A stretch of 64,000 bases of DNA from Arenibacter antarcticus (GCF_041320605.1 NZ_CP166679.1:4326001-4390000); one strand, 5' to 3'. Counted from the first letter of the stretch, positions 1 to 9,386 are shown. Notes: generated from the letters alone by a model not told the origin. Made by a program: numbers and translations.

Positions 1-754
1 AATTTGTCTCCCTTGCCTCGTTCATATCATCTCCTTGAATTTCCTGTATGGCATATCCAAGCCCTTTCTTTTCTCGGCTGATCCCTAAGGCGGTAACTAC
101 CACCTCATCTAGGCCTGAAGCACTTTCTATAAGTGTAACGGAAAGATGGGATTGGCCTCTATAAGGTATTTCTTTGGGAGCAAACCCGATATAAGAAATC
201 ACCAAAACTGCATTAGAATTAACTACAGTAATTTTAAAATTACCATCAAAATCGGTTTGGGTACCGTTACTGGTACCTTTCTCTATAATGCTGGCTCCTG
301 GTAACGGTAATCCGCTTTCGTCCAAAACTGTTCCCATTACCTCTAGTTGTTGATCGCCTCCCGATTTAACCTTTTCATCAACTGGTTTAGTACTATTCTT
401 TCTTGTAAGAAAGATCTGGAAATTAATTACATTATATTTCGTTTCTGATTTTTTAAAAACCCCTTGAATAACGGACGTCACCAATTGATCTTTTACCTTA
501 ACATTAACTTTCCGTTGCAGATCTACTTCCCTAATTTTATATACGAACCTATAATCTGTACTATTTTCGATGTGGTCTAGTACTGTCTTAACAGTTACAT
601 TATCTAAATCCAAGGTAATGGTACGCTGTGCATATGTTGTATTTGCCTTTATCGAAAAGAAGACAATAAACATAATTAGTGTACTTAATTTCATTTTAAT
701 TGATAGTTTGATTCCTGAATCAAATCTTCTTTTTGGCTTAAGAAGTTTTTTCAT
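1..754 (-). CDS. SusC/RagA-family TonB-dependent receptor with STN domain, N-terminal part (cut by window edge)
   Basis: Outer-membrane TonB-dependent receptor of the SusC family; about 251 N-terminal residues are in the window and the rest lies beyond base 1. The reading frame opens at an ATG at 754 with a long basic, then hydrophobic leader ending near TYAQ. An STN (secretin/TonB short N-terminal) domain follows at about residues 45-115 (ITLDLDNVTVKTVLDHIE), then a carboxypeptidase-regulatory-like domain with VMGTVLDESGLPLPGASI and DFDGNFKITV, and the start of the plug (LDEVVVTALGISREKKGLGY). STN domains pass substrate-binding signals to FecR-type anti-sigma factors, and a FecR gene and an ECF sigma gene lie just upstream on the same strand. 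The substrate (glycan or iron complex) cannot be told from this part. Confidence 0.9.
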   Translation of the reverse strand, partial: MKKLLKPKRRFDSGIKLSIKMKLSTLIMFIVFFSIKANTTYAQRTITLDLDNVTVKTVLDHIENSTDYRFVYKIREVDLQRKVNVKVKDQLVTSVIQGVFKKSETKYNVINFQIFLTRKNSTKPVDEKVKSGGDQQLEVMGTVLDESGLPLPGASIIEKGTSNGTQTDFDGNFKITVVNSNAVLVISYIGFAPKEIPYRGQSHLSVTLIESASGLDEVVVTALGISREKKGLGYAIQEIQGDDMNEARETN

Positions 755-915
755 ACTTTTGTAGTGTTTTTAACTTGGTTATTTTTTTATAGCCATACCA
801 TATCAATCGGGGGATGCTGGAACATTTCCCGATTTTTTTATTCTAGATACCTCGCTATATTACTCAAATACTCTTAAAAATTGTTTCTTACATCATAGGC
901 ATAGGGGGTTTATGA

Positions 916-2121
916 TTAATATATAATTATGGAATTTCCCTGGAACTTATAGTCTAGCCCATAGGTTGTTTTAAAGTAATCTAATACTGTCTCTAAAGAT
1001 GCCTTCCTGAAACGGGCATTAAACCTTTCTTGAGCTATGTCTTTGTTTTGATTTTCAATAGTTACGTTATAACTACGTTCCAATTTTTTAAGGATACTTT
1101 CAAAGCTCAGATCTATAAATACCAATTCCCCATCAATCCATGAGGTGTAAATACTGGTAGACACTTCTTTTGAGGCCAGCTTTCTTTCCTTTTTGTCAAA
1201 ACTGCCCTTATGACCAGGCTCCAATAGAAGGGATTCTGTATTTAGTTCCTCGGTAGCCTCTTGGAGGTTTACCGAACCCTCAACTAAAACAACATCGGTC
1301 ATAAGATCCTCCGGGTAATTGGAAACATTGAACTTTGTGCCTAGTACGCGAATATCCAAATGATCGGTATTAATTATGAACGGATGCTCAACATCTCGAG
1401 CCACTTCAAAATAAGCTTCACCCTGTACAAACACTTTTCGCTCTTGTCCATCTAGAAATTTAACTGGATATTTAATAGTGGTACCAGCGTTTAAATACGT
1501 TCTTGTACCATCAGATAACACTAATTCAAATTTTCTTCCATAGGGTACGGTAAGGGTGTTATAAATCAATTCATGGGAAGACACTTTGCCATGATAAATA
1601 AGTTGATTTCCATTTTGCCTGCCTACATGATTTCCTTGATTATCCACTACTTCAGAAGTTCCGTCCTCCGAAATAATTTCCATATCTCCATTGTGATAGT
1701 GTAAGATCACCTCTTCCGATGTATTGGCTCGATGTTGGAAGGTATCGCTAGTTTCATTTATATTTTTTTCATCACCAAAATTGTAGGGAGAGTTAAAAAA
1801 ATATGAAATAGCTATGATTCCGATAATAACCGCTGCGGCAGAAGCGTACTTTAAAAATGATTTTCTATTGAGATTGTGCGCCTTACTATTTATGTCATTG
1901 CGTTTTCTCTTGGCCAGAATTTCCTCGAATATCTGATTTGACGATTCCGTATCTAATTCCTCGAAACTTTCCAATTTCGCAAGTAAGTCTTCAACTTCGG
2001 GAAAATCAACCGAACTGCTCGCCTTTCGGAAATAGACCACCAATTTTTCTATTTCCTCTGCATTGCATTGGTTCAAGGCAAATTTCTGAAGCAGTTCCGT
2101 TATTTCTTTATTGTGTGTCAT
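916..2121 (-). CDS. FecR-family anti-sigma factor
   Basis: Inner-membrane anti-sigma/regulator of the FecR family, 401 residues, close to the usual Bacteroidota length. The N-terminal cytoplasmic part (about 1-85) would hold the ECF sigma factor. One membrane segment follows at about 87-108 (YASAAAVIIGIIAISYFF). The periplasmic FecR domain is at about 185-290 (VPYGRKFELVLSDGTRTYLNAG, then VFVQGEAYFEVARD and LDIRVLGTKFNVSNY). A C-terminal DUF4974-type domain at about 330-401 (LSFESILKKLERSYNV) contacts the STN domain of the receptor in known systems. It sits between the ECF sigma gene upstream and the STN-containing receptor downstream, the standard order for a cell-surface signalling trio. 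Confidence 0.93.
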   Translation of the reverse strand: MTHNKEITELLQKFALNQCNAEEIEKLVVYFRKASSSVDFPEVEDLLAKLESFEELDTESSNQIFEEILAKRKRNDINSKAHNLNRKSFLKYASAAAVIIGIIAISYFFNSPYNFGDEKNINETSDTFQHRANTSEEVILHYHNGDMEIISEDGTSEVVDNQGNHVGRQNGNQLIYHGKVSSHELIYNTLTVPYGRKFELVLSDGTRTYLNAGTTIKYPVKFLDGQERKVFVQGEAYFEVARDVEHPFIINTDHLDIRVLGTKFNVSNYPEDLMTDVVLVEGSVNLQEATEELNTESLLLEPGHKGSFDKKERKLASKEVSTSIYTSWIDGELVFIDLSFESILKKLERSYNVTIENQNKDIAQERFNARFRKASLETVLDYFKTTYGLDYKFQGNSIIIY

Positions 2122-2304
2122 TTAATTTATAACAATTAGACCAAGTCTATATAGGTAATACAATTCAAAAAGAATAAAGTACTATGCTATCTTCATTTTA
2201 TTTTAAAAAAGAAATTAAGGACATGCATCAATACACCGTGTTAACCAAGGTTTTATGAACCCTAGAATAATGTACTTAAAATGAAAATGTAAAAATGAGT
2301 CCGT

Positions 2305-2910
2305 TTAAAATAATCGGGAAATAGCAGAAGAGGTTAGGACGATAAAAAAGGTAAGGTTGCCATTCACCTTTAAATAGGCTTTTAGGGAGTCTAAGGATTT
2401 ACTCATTTGATTTTTTACGGTGCTGATGGAAATGTTTAATTCAGAACTTATCTCCTGATAACTTTTTCCCTCTTCGCGCGACATCATAAAAATTTTTCTA
2501 CGTGCTGGAGAAAGTTGGGCAATCGCCATTTTACGCATTATTTCGTATTCCTTATCCAATATTTGGTTTTCTATAGGGTTGCAGCTTTTAGGTCTATAAA
2601 CAAAAACCTCTTCCCGGAGATTATTATCATTTGCCACTTTTTTTAGAAAGTTAAAGGAAAGATTTTTTGTAATTGTAAAAACAAAGGATTTAAAGGACAT
2701 ATCGGGATCCAGGTTTTCACGGTTCAACCAAATTTTTAAAAAAACTTCTTGAACAATTTCCTTGGAATTAGCGGAGGACTTTAACAAACTAAAACTATAG
2801 GCATAAACACGTGGACTATAGGTATCATAAAGACTCCGAAATGCTTTCTCATTACCATTTGAGAGTTCTATAACGATTAATCTTTCTGATATATTCTCTT
2901 CAAATGGCAT
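2305..2910 (-). CDS. ECF RNA polymerase sigma factor (RpoE-like)
   Basis: Extracytoplasmic-function sigma-70 factor of 201 residues. Region 2 is at about 10-80 (ALKS-like helix SLYDTYSPRVYAYSFSLL and EIVQEVFLKIWLNRENLD). Region 4 is at about 125-180 and carries the helix-turn-helix MSREEGKSYQEISSELNISISTVKNQMSKSLDSLK. A hydrophobic C-terminal tail (LTFFIVLTSSAISRLF) is typical of Bacteroidota ECF sigmas that partner membrane FecR proteins. The gene is 183 bases upstream of the FecR gene on the same strand. The likely role is to transcribe the downstream receptor locus when its ligand is bound; this is inferred from the gene order. Confidence 0.93.
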   Translation of the reverse strand: MPFEENISERLIVIELSNGNEKAFRSLYDTYSPRVYAYSFSLLKSSANSKEIVQEVFLKIWLNRENLDPDMSFKSFVFTITKNLSFNFLKKVANDNNLREEVFVYRPKSCNPIENQILDKEYEIMRKMAIAQLSPARRKIFMMSREEGKSYQEISSELNISISTVKNQMSKSLDSLKAYLKVNGNLTFFIVLTSSAISRLF

Positions 2911-3362
2911 TACCTGTAATTATATTGATATCCATAATTTTCACAATGAGCTTTCAGTCGCATTTTATATGATTTAATCGATGTAATCCTAGTCAATATC
3001 AATTTTCAATATTACTTGATTACTCATAAAAATGAATCCTTGATAGGTAACTTACAGGTTCATAACCATGATACATTTTACTTGAAAATATAGAAAACAA
3101 TTACTATAATGTCCGTTATTTCCTAACTGCCCAACAGCTAATATATAACATAATTTTAACATCTTATACGTTTGTTTGTCAAAAAATTAAACTTCAAATT
3201 ATAGAAATCGTAATATTAGGGAGGTTATATGCCCATATAGGCATTCATAAAAACACAGGAGAAAACTACTTTTGGATTTTTATGTTGGGTATAAGATGGG
3301 AATCCTACTTTATCTCATTATTTTAGACACCAACCCGTAATAGAATAGTGGCTCCTCAGCTA
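2911..3362. other. AT-rich intergenic stretch
   Basis: About 450 bases between the sigma-factor start and the end of the ABC-transporter ATPase gene. It must hold the sigma-gene promoter, but I see no clear TAnnTTTG box near the start. No open frame with recognisable protein similarity and no convincing terminator hairpin was seen. Confidence 0.5.
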
Positions 3363-4037
3363 TTAACTAGAAATCCGTCCATCCTCCATTTCAATTATTC
3401 TATCGGTACGCTTAGCAAAATCCTCGTCATGGGTTACGACTAAAAGCGACAGTCCATGCTCCTCTTTTAAACGTTTAAAAATACCAAATACATTTTCCGA
3501 GTTTTGGCTATCTAAATTCCCAGTAGGTTCATCGCCCATTAGGATAGAAGGGTTGTTAATTAGTGCCCTAGCGATGGCTACACGCTGCTTTTCGCCTCCA
3601 GAGATCCTAGATGCCTTTTGTTGGGCCAAATGCTCTATGTGCAGCATCCTAAGCTTTCCCATCGCATCTTGCTCTATTTCGTCATGCGACTTCTCGGCCA
3701 ATTTCTTGGCGGGCAGCATTACATTTTCCAAAACACTGAATTCCGATAACAGATAATGAAACTGGAATACAAAACCGATATGTTTATTACGGATGCGCGA
3801 AAGGTCTTGCTGCGGCATCCCAGTAATTAATTCCCCGTTTAAATAGAGCTCTCCTGTATAATCTGTATCCATCGTTGAGAGGATATAGAGTAAAGTGGAT
3901 TTTCCACAACCAGACTTCCCCATAATAGAAGCAAACTCCCCCTGCCCCACCTTTAATGAAATATCCTTGAGGACATGAAAATCCTTGGGCTTGTGAAAGT
4001 GTTTGTCAATGTTTTTAGTTTCTAGAACCAGCTTCAT
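3363..4037 (-). CDS. ABC transporter ATP-binding protein (LolD/MacB type)
   Basis: ATPase subunit of a type VII (MacB/LolCDE-like) ABC system, 224 residues. Walker A is GKSGCGKSTLLYIL at about 40-53, the signature motif is SGGEKQRVAIARAL, Walker B is ILMGDEPTGNLD, and the switch histidine is in LLVVTHDEDFAKRTD. The text MGDEPTGNLDS is diagnostic of the LolD/MacB/FtsE branch. It is the last gene of a three-gene minus-strand operon, 11 bases after the permease gene, which is preceded by a membrane-fusion lipoprotein. These systems use ATP to drive substrate movement in the periplasm (lipoproteins, peptides, macrolides or glycolipids); the cargo here is unknown. Confidence 0.93.
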   Translation of the reverse strand: MKLVLETKNIDKHFHKPKDFHVLKDISLKVGQGEFASIMGKSGCGKSTLLYILSTMDTDYTGELYLNGELITGMPQQDLSRIRNKHIGFVFQFHYLLSEFSVLENVMLPAKKLAEKSHDEIEQDAMGKLRMLHIEHLAQQKASRISGGEKQRVAIARALINNPSILMGDEPTGNLDSQNSENVFGIFKRLKEEHGLSLLVVTHDEDFAKRTDRIIEMEDGRISS

Positions 4038-4048
4038 TCTTCCTTGTA

Positions 4049-5311
4049 TTAAGTCCCGCGGATGATTCGCACAGGGTCAATATGTTTTGCCTTGTATGAG
4101 GGCAACCACCCCGCTATAAATGTGGACAGTAACGCAAAAGTTATACCTATGACGTAATAGGCAATATTGAAATTAATGGGATAAGTGGTTATGGTAGGTA
4201 ATGCTTCGGTCTCAAAGGGTACCCGATCTATCATTACAGAAAGCACGTATCCTAAGATTAATCCCAATAGACCACCTAAAATTCCAATGATCATTGCTTG
4301 ACTCATAAAAATCAATTGCACGTCCCTACCAGAAAATCCGGTAGCCTTTAGAATGGCAATATCTTTCATTTTCTCATAAATGAGCATGTTTAAAATATTA
4401 TAAATTCCGAATCCTGCTACTACTAAAAGGGTAATGGATACGGCATAGGTAATTAGGTTTCTAATATTGGAACCAGTTTCAAATTGGGCATTGGCCTGAT
4501 TGATATCCGTGGCGGTAACCTTAAACTGGCTCACCAAACTTTGAGCCATGGCGGGTGCCTTTTCCAAATCAAATAGCTTTACATTAATATCCGTGATATA
4601 ATTTAAGGGTTCGCCTAAAATACGTTGTACCGTCTTTAGATTGGCATAACTTTGAACATTGTCTATATCGGCAATTCCACTTTGATAGATACCCACTATT
4701 TTCAGAGGGAAAACGTCTCCCCGAACTGTACTTATCTGTACCCTATCCCCCACCGTTAGCGACATTTTTGAAGCTAGGCCAGACCCCAATAAAATACCGT
4801 TTTCGGTATTCTTAAGCGCTTCGGGACTCCCTCCAACAATATAATCTCGCATATTGGAAAGTCGAGTTTCCTCCATAACATCAACCCCAATCAAATTCCC
4901 ACCCAGCTCTATGGAACCGGAGAGGTAAAAAATCTGGGCACGCAGTTGGGGAGTTGCCCCAAGTACCCGTTCATCCTTCTTTAGATAATGCAAAATGGGA
5001 AGGGCATTATGAATTTTTTGCTGGCCTTGTTTTGGTTTTATGGAATGCACCACATTCATGGAGTTTTTAAACTGATCGTAATGAGCCACAGGTTGCACAT
5101 CACTTGGTTTTATTTCGTTGTATAGGTGAATGTGTGGTGTTTGATTTAAAATAAGGTTATCTAACATTTCATTGAGTCCTGTCATAAAACTGACCAGGGT
5201 GATATAGGCTGCAATACCAAAAGTTACTCCTAATGAAGCGGTGACCGTAGATTTCATCTTGGTCAGCAAGTGGGTCTTGGCAATTTTCAGTATCACTTTC
5301 CAATTGATCAT
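4049..5311 (-). CDS. ABC transporter permease, FtsX/MacB-LolC type
   Basis: Inner-membrane permease of 420 residues. The first membrane helix is near residues 20-45 (TASLGVTFGIAAYITLVSFMTGL). A large periplasmic MacB-PCD domain follows at about 50-285. Three more helices lie in the FtsX domain at about 290-410 (ITYAVSITLLVVAGFGIYN, IIGILGGLLGLILGY and IAYYVIGITFALLSTFIAGW). The ending SYKAKHIDPVRIIRG is typical of the family. Its start overlaps the end of the adaptor gene by four bases, and the ATPase follows. With an adaptor and a separate ATPase, the set resembles the DevBCA/MacAB exporter layout more than LolCDE. Confidence 0.92.
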   Translation of the reverse strand: MINWKVILKIAKTHLLTKMKSTVTASLGVTFGIAAYITLVSFMTGLNEMLDNLILNQTPHIHLYNEIKPSDVQPVAHYDQFKNSMNVVHSIKPKQGQQKIHNALPILHYLKKDERVLGATPQLRAQIFYLSGSIELGGNLIGVDVMEETRLSNMRDYIVGGSPEALKNTENGILLGSGLASKMSLTVGDRVQISTVRGDVFPLKIVGIYQSGIADIDNVQSYANLKTVQRILGEPLNYITDINVKLFDLEKAPAMAQSLVSQFKVTATDINQANAQFETGSNIRNLITYAVSITLLVVAGFGIYNILNMLIYEKMKDIAILKATGFSGRDVQLIFMSQAMIIGILGGLLGLILGYVLSVMIDRVPFETEALPTITTYPINFNIAYYVIGITFALLSTFIAGWLPSYKAKHIDPVRIIRGT

Positions 5312-6411
5312 TCCTCGGGTTTTATAAGTGCTGTATTTTCGTTGACACCTTCTAGTATTTCTACTCGATCTAAATTTTGTAGCCCTACCGAGACCTCCAC
5401 CACCCCATCGGGCGTGTTCACGGTATTGCCATCCATAAGATAGGCTCTGGGGATGGTTAAGACATTTTCCTTTTTCGCAATAATAATGTTGCCCTCCCCC
5501 GCCAAGCCAGGATACAACGTTTTGGGAGGGGCATTAAAAACGGCTTCAATCTTAAAAGTTTGCGAACGTTCATCCTTTCGGGGATAGATTTTCTTAACCG
5601 TTGCCGTAAATACCTCTAAGGGATAGGCATCCAAGCTGATAAGAGCTTCTTGACCAAGGGATAGTTTTACAATATCTACCTCATCTACCAACAGTTCAAT
5701 CACAAAAACCGAGGCGCTACCCACTGCTGCCAGGGGTTCCATAGTGCTTACAATTTCTCCTGGCTCCTTAAAAAGGGCATAGACTTTCCCATTAATCTTA
5801 CTGCTTACGGTAAAGTCTTTGGTGTTTATCCTTGCCGATTCATAATTATTGCGTGCCTGCTGCACATGGGTTTGCAATTCTTTCTTAGAACGGGCATACC
5901 TGCTTTCTAAAATGTTGCGATTGTTTTGGGAAAGTTCATAGGCCAACTGTCGGTTATCCAACTCCACCTTTGATCCGATCTGCTGTTCCCATAACCGATT
6001 TTGTCGAAAAAAGTTGATGGAATCATTTCTTAAATTTAAGGTTGCCGCCTGTATTTGCTCTTCTAAATCTTTTAATAGGGCAGCACTGCCACTATAATTA
6101 TCCTCTGCCAATTGAAGAGAGAGTTTAGCATTTTCTGTATTGAGTTTTGGGGCGATATTTATGATCTGCAATAAGGGTGTTCCTAGCTGTACCAAATCCC
6201 CCTCTTCCACTAAATTTCGCTCCAAAATTCCGCCTACAGCCGCATATACCCTATATAAGCTATCTGGTTGAACAGTCGCTGAAGCATATACCGATTCTGT
6301 TAGCGATGATTCTTTTGGAAATATTTTTTCCTGAGGTCTATCACAGGATCCCAAAAGTAAAATTGCAACTACAAGTAACCAATAACACATAGTTGTGAAA
6401 ATTGTCATCAT
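5308..6411 (-). CDS. Periplasmic adaptor (membrane-fusion) lipoprotein of an ABC exporter
   Basis: HlyD/MacA-type membrane-fusion protein of 367 residues. The N-terminus is a lipoprotein signal (WLLVVAILLLGSC, lipidated Cys about residue 23), so it is anchored in a membrane. Then come a first biotinyl-lipoyl half (YRVYAAVGGILERNLVEEGDLVQLGTPLLQI), a long coiled-coil hairpin at about 95-200 rich in Q, N, L and E, the second lipoyl half (INGKVYALFKEPGEIVSTMEPLA) and a beta-barrel part. It links the permease encoded next to an outer-membrane channel; no TolC-like gene is adjacent. The first two codons are both ATG, so the start could be 6411 or 6408. Confidence 0.9.
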   Translation of the reverse strand: MMTIFTTMCYWLLVVAILLLGSCDRPQEKIFPKESSLTESVYASATVQPDSLYRVYAAVGGILERNLVEEGDLVQLGTPLLQIINIAPKLNTENAKLSLQLAEDNYSGSAALLKDLEEQIQAATLNLRNDSINFFRQNRLWEQQIGSKVELDNRQLAYELSQNNRNILESRYARSKKELQTHVQQARNNYESARINTKDFTVSSKINGKVYALFKEPGEIVSTMEPLAAVGSASVFVIELLVDEVDIVKLSLGQEALISLDAYPLEVFTATVKKIYPRKDERSQTFKIEAVFNAPPKTLYPGLAGEGNIIIAKKENVLTIPRAYLMDGNTVNTPDGVVEVSVGLQNLDRVEILEGVNENTALIKPEE

Positions 6412-6488
6412 TCAAAATAACATTAAATTGAGCTTTAAGGACATGAGGAAAGTCATTTTACAATTATTTAAATAACATTTTTCACTTT

Positions 6489-6857
6489 TTAATAATTGAC
6501 CAAGGCCAACTGATTTAAAAAATGAGGTTCAATAACGACCTTGCCCTTGGTATCCATAAATCCATATAACGCAATTCCGTCTTAAACCTTAGTGGTAACT
6601 ATACACATGCCTTCACTAAACAAGAGATAACGTACCCCAGAGATATCAGATTTTGAGGTGTCCGCATTTTGTTTCCAATAAACATCTTTGCGATAAGGGA
6701 TCACCAATGTGCCTTCCTAATTGATAAAACCCCATTTTTAGCCCTGTCTTACGGCGGCCAGGCTCTCGCTGAAAGTCGAAATCTCATCTATTTCCTTAAG
6801 TTCTTGTCACATTACAGCCTAGGGTAATGCCATTGCTATTATTAACCGTTTCATCAT
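6489..6857 (-). pseudogene. WG-repeat protein, pseudogene with five in-frame stops
   Basis: One minus-strand frame of 123 codons from ATGATG at 6857 to a TAA at 6489 reads as a short secreted protein but is broken by five stops: TAG, TGA, TAA, TAG and TAA. Between the stops the text is clearly that of a WG (KWG) repeat protein: KWGFIN, then EGTLVIPYRKDVYWKQNADT, then GIALYGFMDTKGKVVIEPHF. The start (MMKRLIIAMALP) looks like a signal peptide. The frame never shifts; only nonsense changes have accumulated. WG-repeat proteins in Bacteroidota are usually secreted and of unknown role. Sequencing error is unlikely to produce five stops. Confidence 0.7.
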
Positions 6858-7033
6858 TATACATTTTCGAGTTCCTTCTAATGTATAATCCTTAAAGTTC
6901 ATTTATTATGACGCAGATCATGTGCCCCTTATTTAGTTTCTCTTCTGGAACAAACCTCTCACGTACTGACCAAAATCATAGATTTCAATGGTTATGATAT
7001 CTATTTTTATGGAAACTAACAATTGGAGGACCA

Positions 7034-7885
7034 ATGAAAAAAATATTAATTCCCACAGATTTTTCCGAGAATTCCAAGAACGCTATACGCTACGCGCTTG
7101 ATCTGTTTAAGGAGACCCCGTGTCATTTTTATCTTCTCTATGTTAATATAGACGGATCGGACTATTTGGAAAAACCAGTTTATAATTTGGGTACTAACAT
7201 CTTGGTAGAGAAGAGACCCAAAGTGATAGAGGAGAAATTAAAAGATTTAGAGAAATTTATAAACTCCGCTTTCTCCAAAAATCAGGACCATCTATTTACA
7301 ACGCTTAATGAAGAAGGTTTTTTTCTGAAAGCAATACGGAAACATATCTTAGATAAGAAAATAGAACTTATAGTTATGGGAACGCGTGGTGCTACAGAAA
7401 TAAAGGAGTTCTTTATGGGGAGTAATGCCGGGGATGTAATTACAAAGGTAGCATGTGATGTTTTGATCATCCCAGATAAGGCCCAATACTCCGGATTTAA
7501 ACAGGTAATCTTCCCTGTAGATTTTGAATCGCCCTTAGTGGAAGCTACCATTAAAACAATCCGCCAATTGATAGGTTCACAAAAAACACACCTGAAATTA
7601 GTGTATATAACCAAGTCGGGGATATCACTATTTAAAGAGGTAGAAACACTACAAAAGCAATGGGTGGAGAAGTTGTCTAAATCCATACCTAACCCTGTTA
7701 GTTTCCACAGGGTAGTCAACAAAAAAATCGAGAATGGAATTCACCACTTTGCGAAAAGCACTAATGCAGACCTTATCATCATGATTTCCAAAGATTATGG
7801 GCTCATACATAAATTGTTTTTGGACACCACGGTAGAGGAAGTTAGCTTTACTACAAAAATTCCCCTGTTGTCCATTCAAGGATAA
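7034..7885 (+). CDS. Universal stress protein, double UspA domain
   Basis: Cytoplasmic UspA-family protein of 283 residues with two Usp domains in tandem, the usual architecture of Bacteroidota Usps. Domain 1 (about 1-150) begins KKILIPTDFSENSKNAIRYA and holds the nucleotide-binding-type loop VMGTRGATEIKEFFMGSNA. Domain 2 (about 155-283) begins KQVIFPVDFESPLVEA and is more divergent; its equivalent loop (IMISKDYGLIHKLF) lacks the G-x2-G-x9-G pattern, so only the first domain is likely to bind ATP. An AGGA-like sequence (ttggagga) precedes the ATG. It is first in a same-strand cluster with a second Usp, a small conserved protein and MscS, which suggests a role in stress or osmotic adaptation. 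Confidence 0.93.
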   Translation: MKKILIPTDFSENSKNAIRYALDLFKETPCHFYLLYVNIDGSDYLEKPVYNLGTNILVEKRPKVIEEKLKDLEKFINSAFSKNQDHLFTTLNEEGFFLKAIRKHILDKKIELIVMGTRGATEIKEFFMGSNAGDVITKVACDVLIIPDKAQYSGFKQVIFPVDFESPLVEATIKTIRQLIGSQKTHLKLVYITKSGISLFKEVETLQKQWVEKLSKSIPNPVSFHRVVNKKIENGIHHFAKSTNADLIIMISKDYGLIHKLFLDTTVEEVSFTTKIPLLSIQG

Positions 7886-8119
7886 AATGATTGCTACCTA
7901 TTTTTGCAGCCAGTCTTATAGTGCACTTTTCTATATCACTAAATTATTGGCTTCAAAACCCTTTTCGATCTATATTCCACGCGATTTATCAACCAATACC
8001 ATTGGATTATAAGAGTTCGTCCCACTTCTTATGCTTACTTAAGGCAACTGACCATTGTCATAGTAATCCTGAATGCACTGTTTTATATTTACATAGGTAA
8101 CTCCTAAAAAAAGGATCTC

Positions 8120-8959
8120 ATGGACAAAAGAATATTAGTCCCTACCGATTTTTCCAAAAACGCTCTAAATGCGGTAAGATATGCTTTGGACCTCTACAAA
8201 AAGTTACACTGTGAATTCTATTTTCTAAATGTTTTTAGGCTGGATAGCTATACGACCAGCAGCCTATTGGTTCCTGAACCAGGGAGTGCGGAATATGAAA
8301 AGGCAAAAGCGAAATCTGAGGAAGAATTCGCAAAGCTATTGGAGATGATAGCTCTTCATCAGGATAACCATAAACATTCCTATTATACCATATCCTCGTT
8401 TAATTTTTTATCGGAGGCATTAAAACAGACCATTGCCCATAAGGATATCGATTTAGTGATTATGGGTACTCAAGGGGCCTCAGGCACAAAAGGGGTGATC
8501 TTTGGGAGCAATACGGTAAATACTATGGAAAAAGTAAGGGCGTGCCCTGTTTTGGCAATACCGGAAAACGTGCGTTATACCTCACCCAAGGAAATTGTTT
8601 TCCCAACAGATTACAAGTCTACCTACAAGAGAAAGGAATTGAACTACCTCCTGGAAATTGCCCAACTACACCAAGCACACATCAGGGTAATTTATGTGAG
8701 TAAAAAAATGGATTTAACAGAAGAACAAGAGAATAACAAACGTTTATTAAAAGAGATCCTGGAGACAGTAGACCACAGTTTCCATACCATATGCGAAAAA
8801 GATATTTCCTATGGGATTACCTCGTTTGCAGAAAGTAAGAAGAGCGATATGATCGCTTTCATTAATCGGAAACACTATTTCTTCGGTAGCATATTTTCTA
8901 GGCCCTTGGTCAAGGAAATAGGGTATAATGCAACCGTTCCAATTTTAGCGTTACACTAA
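8120..8959 (+). CDS. Universal stress protein, double UspA domain (paralogue of the preceding gene)
   Basis: UspA-family protein of 279 residues. It starts DKRILVPTDFSKNALNAVRY, nearly the same as the neighbour at 7034, so the two are probably old tandem duplicates. The first domain has VMGTQGASGTKGVIFGSNTV, fitting the G-x2-G-x9-G-S/T ATP-binding pattern. The second domain (about 155-279, KEIVFPTDYKSTYKRKELNY) is degenerate at that loop (FINRKHYFFGSIFSRPL). It follows the first usp gene after 234 bases, and the small protein gene starts 13 bases after its stop, so those two are probably co-transcribed. Confidence 0.93.
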   Translation: MDKRILVPTDFSKNALNAVRYALDLYKKLHCEFYFLNVFRLDSYTTSSLLVPEPGSAEYEKAKAKSEEEFAKLLEMIALHQDNHKHSYYTISSFNFLSEALKQTIAHKDIDLVIMGTQGASGTKGVIFGSNTVNTMEKVRACPVLAIPENVRYTSPKEIVFPTDYKSTYKRKELNYLLEIAQLHQAHIRVIYVSKKMDLTEEQENNKRLLKEILETVDHSFHTICEKDISYGITSFAESKKSDMIAFINRKHYFFGSIFSRPLVKEIGYNATVPILALH

Positions 8960-8972
8960 AAAATAGAAAACT

Positions 8973-9386
8973 ATGAAAAATATTGGAATTTGGATGGACA
9001 AGGAAAAAGCTCACATTGTGAGGCTCACTGGCGAACAGGAAGGATTTGAAACTATTATGTCTGATCTGGAATTTTATAGGCCCTCAGGCGGATCCGGTAC
9101 AAAATCGGCTAAATGGGGCCCACAAGATGTAATTCAGGACAGCAAATTTCTAGAACGGGAAAAGCATCAGTTGAAAACGTATTTCGACCATCTGGCAAAT
9201 GCCATAAAGGATGCGGATGCGATAGCACTTTTTGGTCCCGGAGATACGAACGAAAAGTTCAAAAAAGAATTGACAAATAATTATAAGCCACTAGCTACCA
9301 AACTAAAAACGGTTATCAAATCTGATAGTATGACTGAAAATCAAGTAAAAGCATTGGTGCGGGATTATTTTAAAAAAGGAAAATAG
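8973..9386 (+). CDS. Small conserved protein, possibly bacterial eRF1-like (baeRF) family
   Basis: Soluble protein of 137 residues without signal peptide or membrane segment. It opens with a beta-strand pattern (IGIWMDKEKAHIVRLTGE) and ends with a helix-rich half: ADAIALFGPGDTNEKFKKEL, then IKSDSMTENQVKALVRDYF. The text and strand order recall proteins annotated as host-attachment or eRF1-domain-like (baeRF) that often sit next to Usp and MscS genes in Bacteroidota. That match is from memory and not certain. It is 13 bases after the second usp gene and 69 bases before the likely MscS start, so it is probably part of the same stress operon. No catalytic residues could be assigned. Confidence 0.75.
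   Translation: MKNIGIWMDKEKAHIVRLTGEQEGFETIMSDLEFYRPSGGSGTKSAKWGPQDVIQDSKFLEREKHQLKTYFDHLANAIKDADAIALFGPGDTNEKFKKELTNNYKPLATKLKTVIKSDSMTENQVKALVRDYFKKGK

Noticed and set aside
7282-7722. Minus-strand open frame of 146 codons under the first usp gene
   Set aside because: It lies wholly inside a well-supported Usp gene on the other strand and has no recognisable protein motif.
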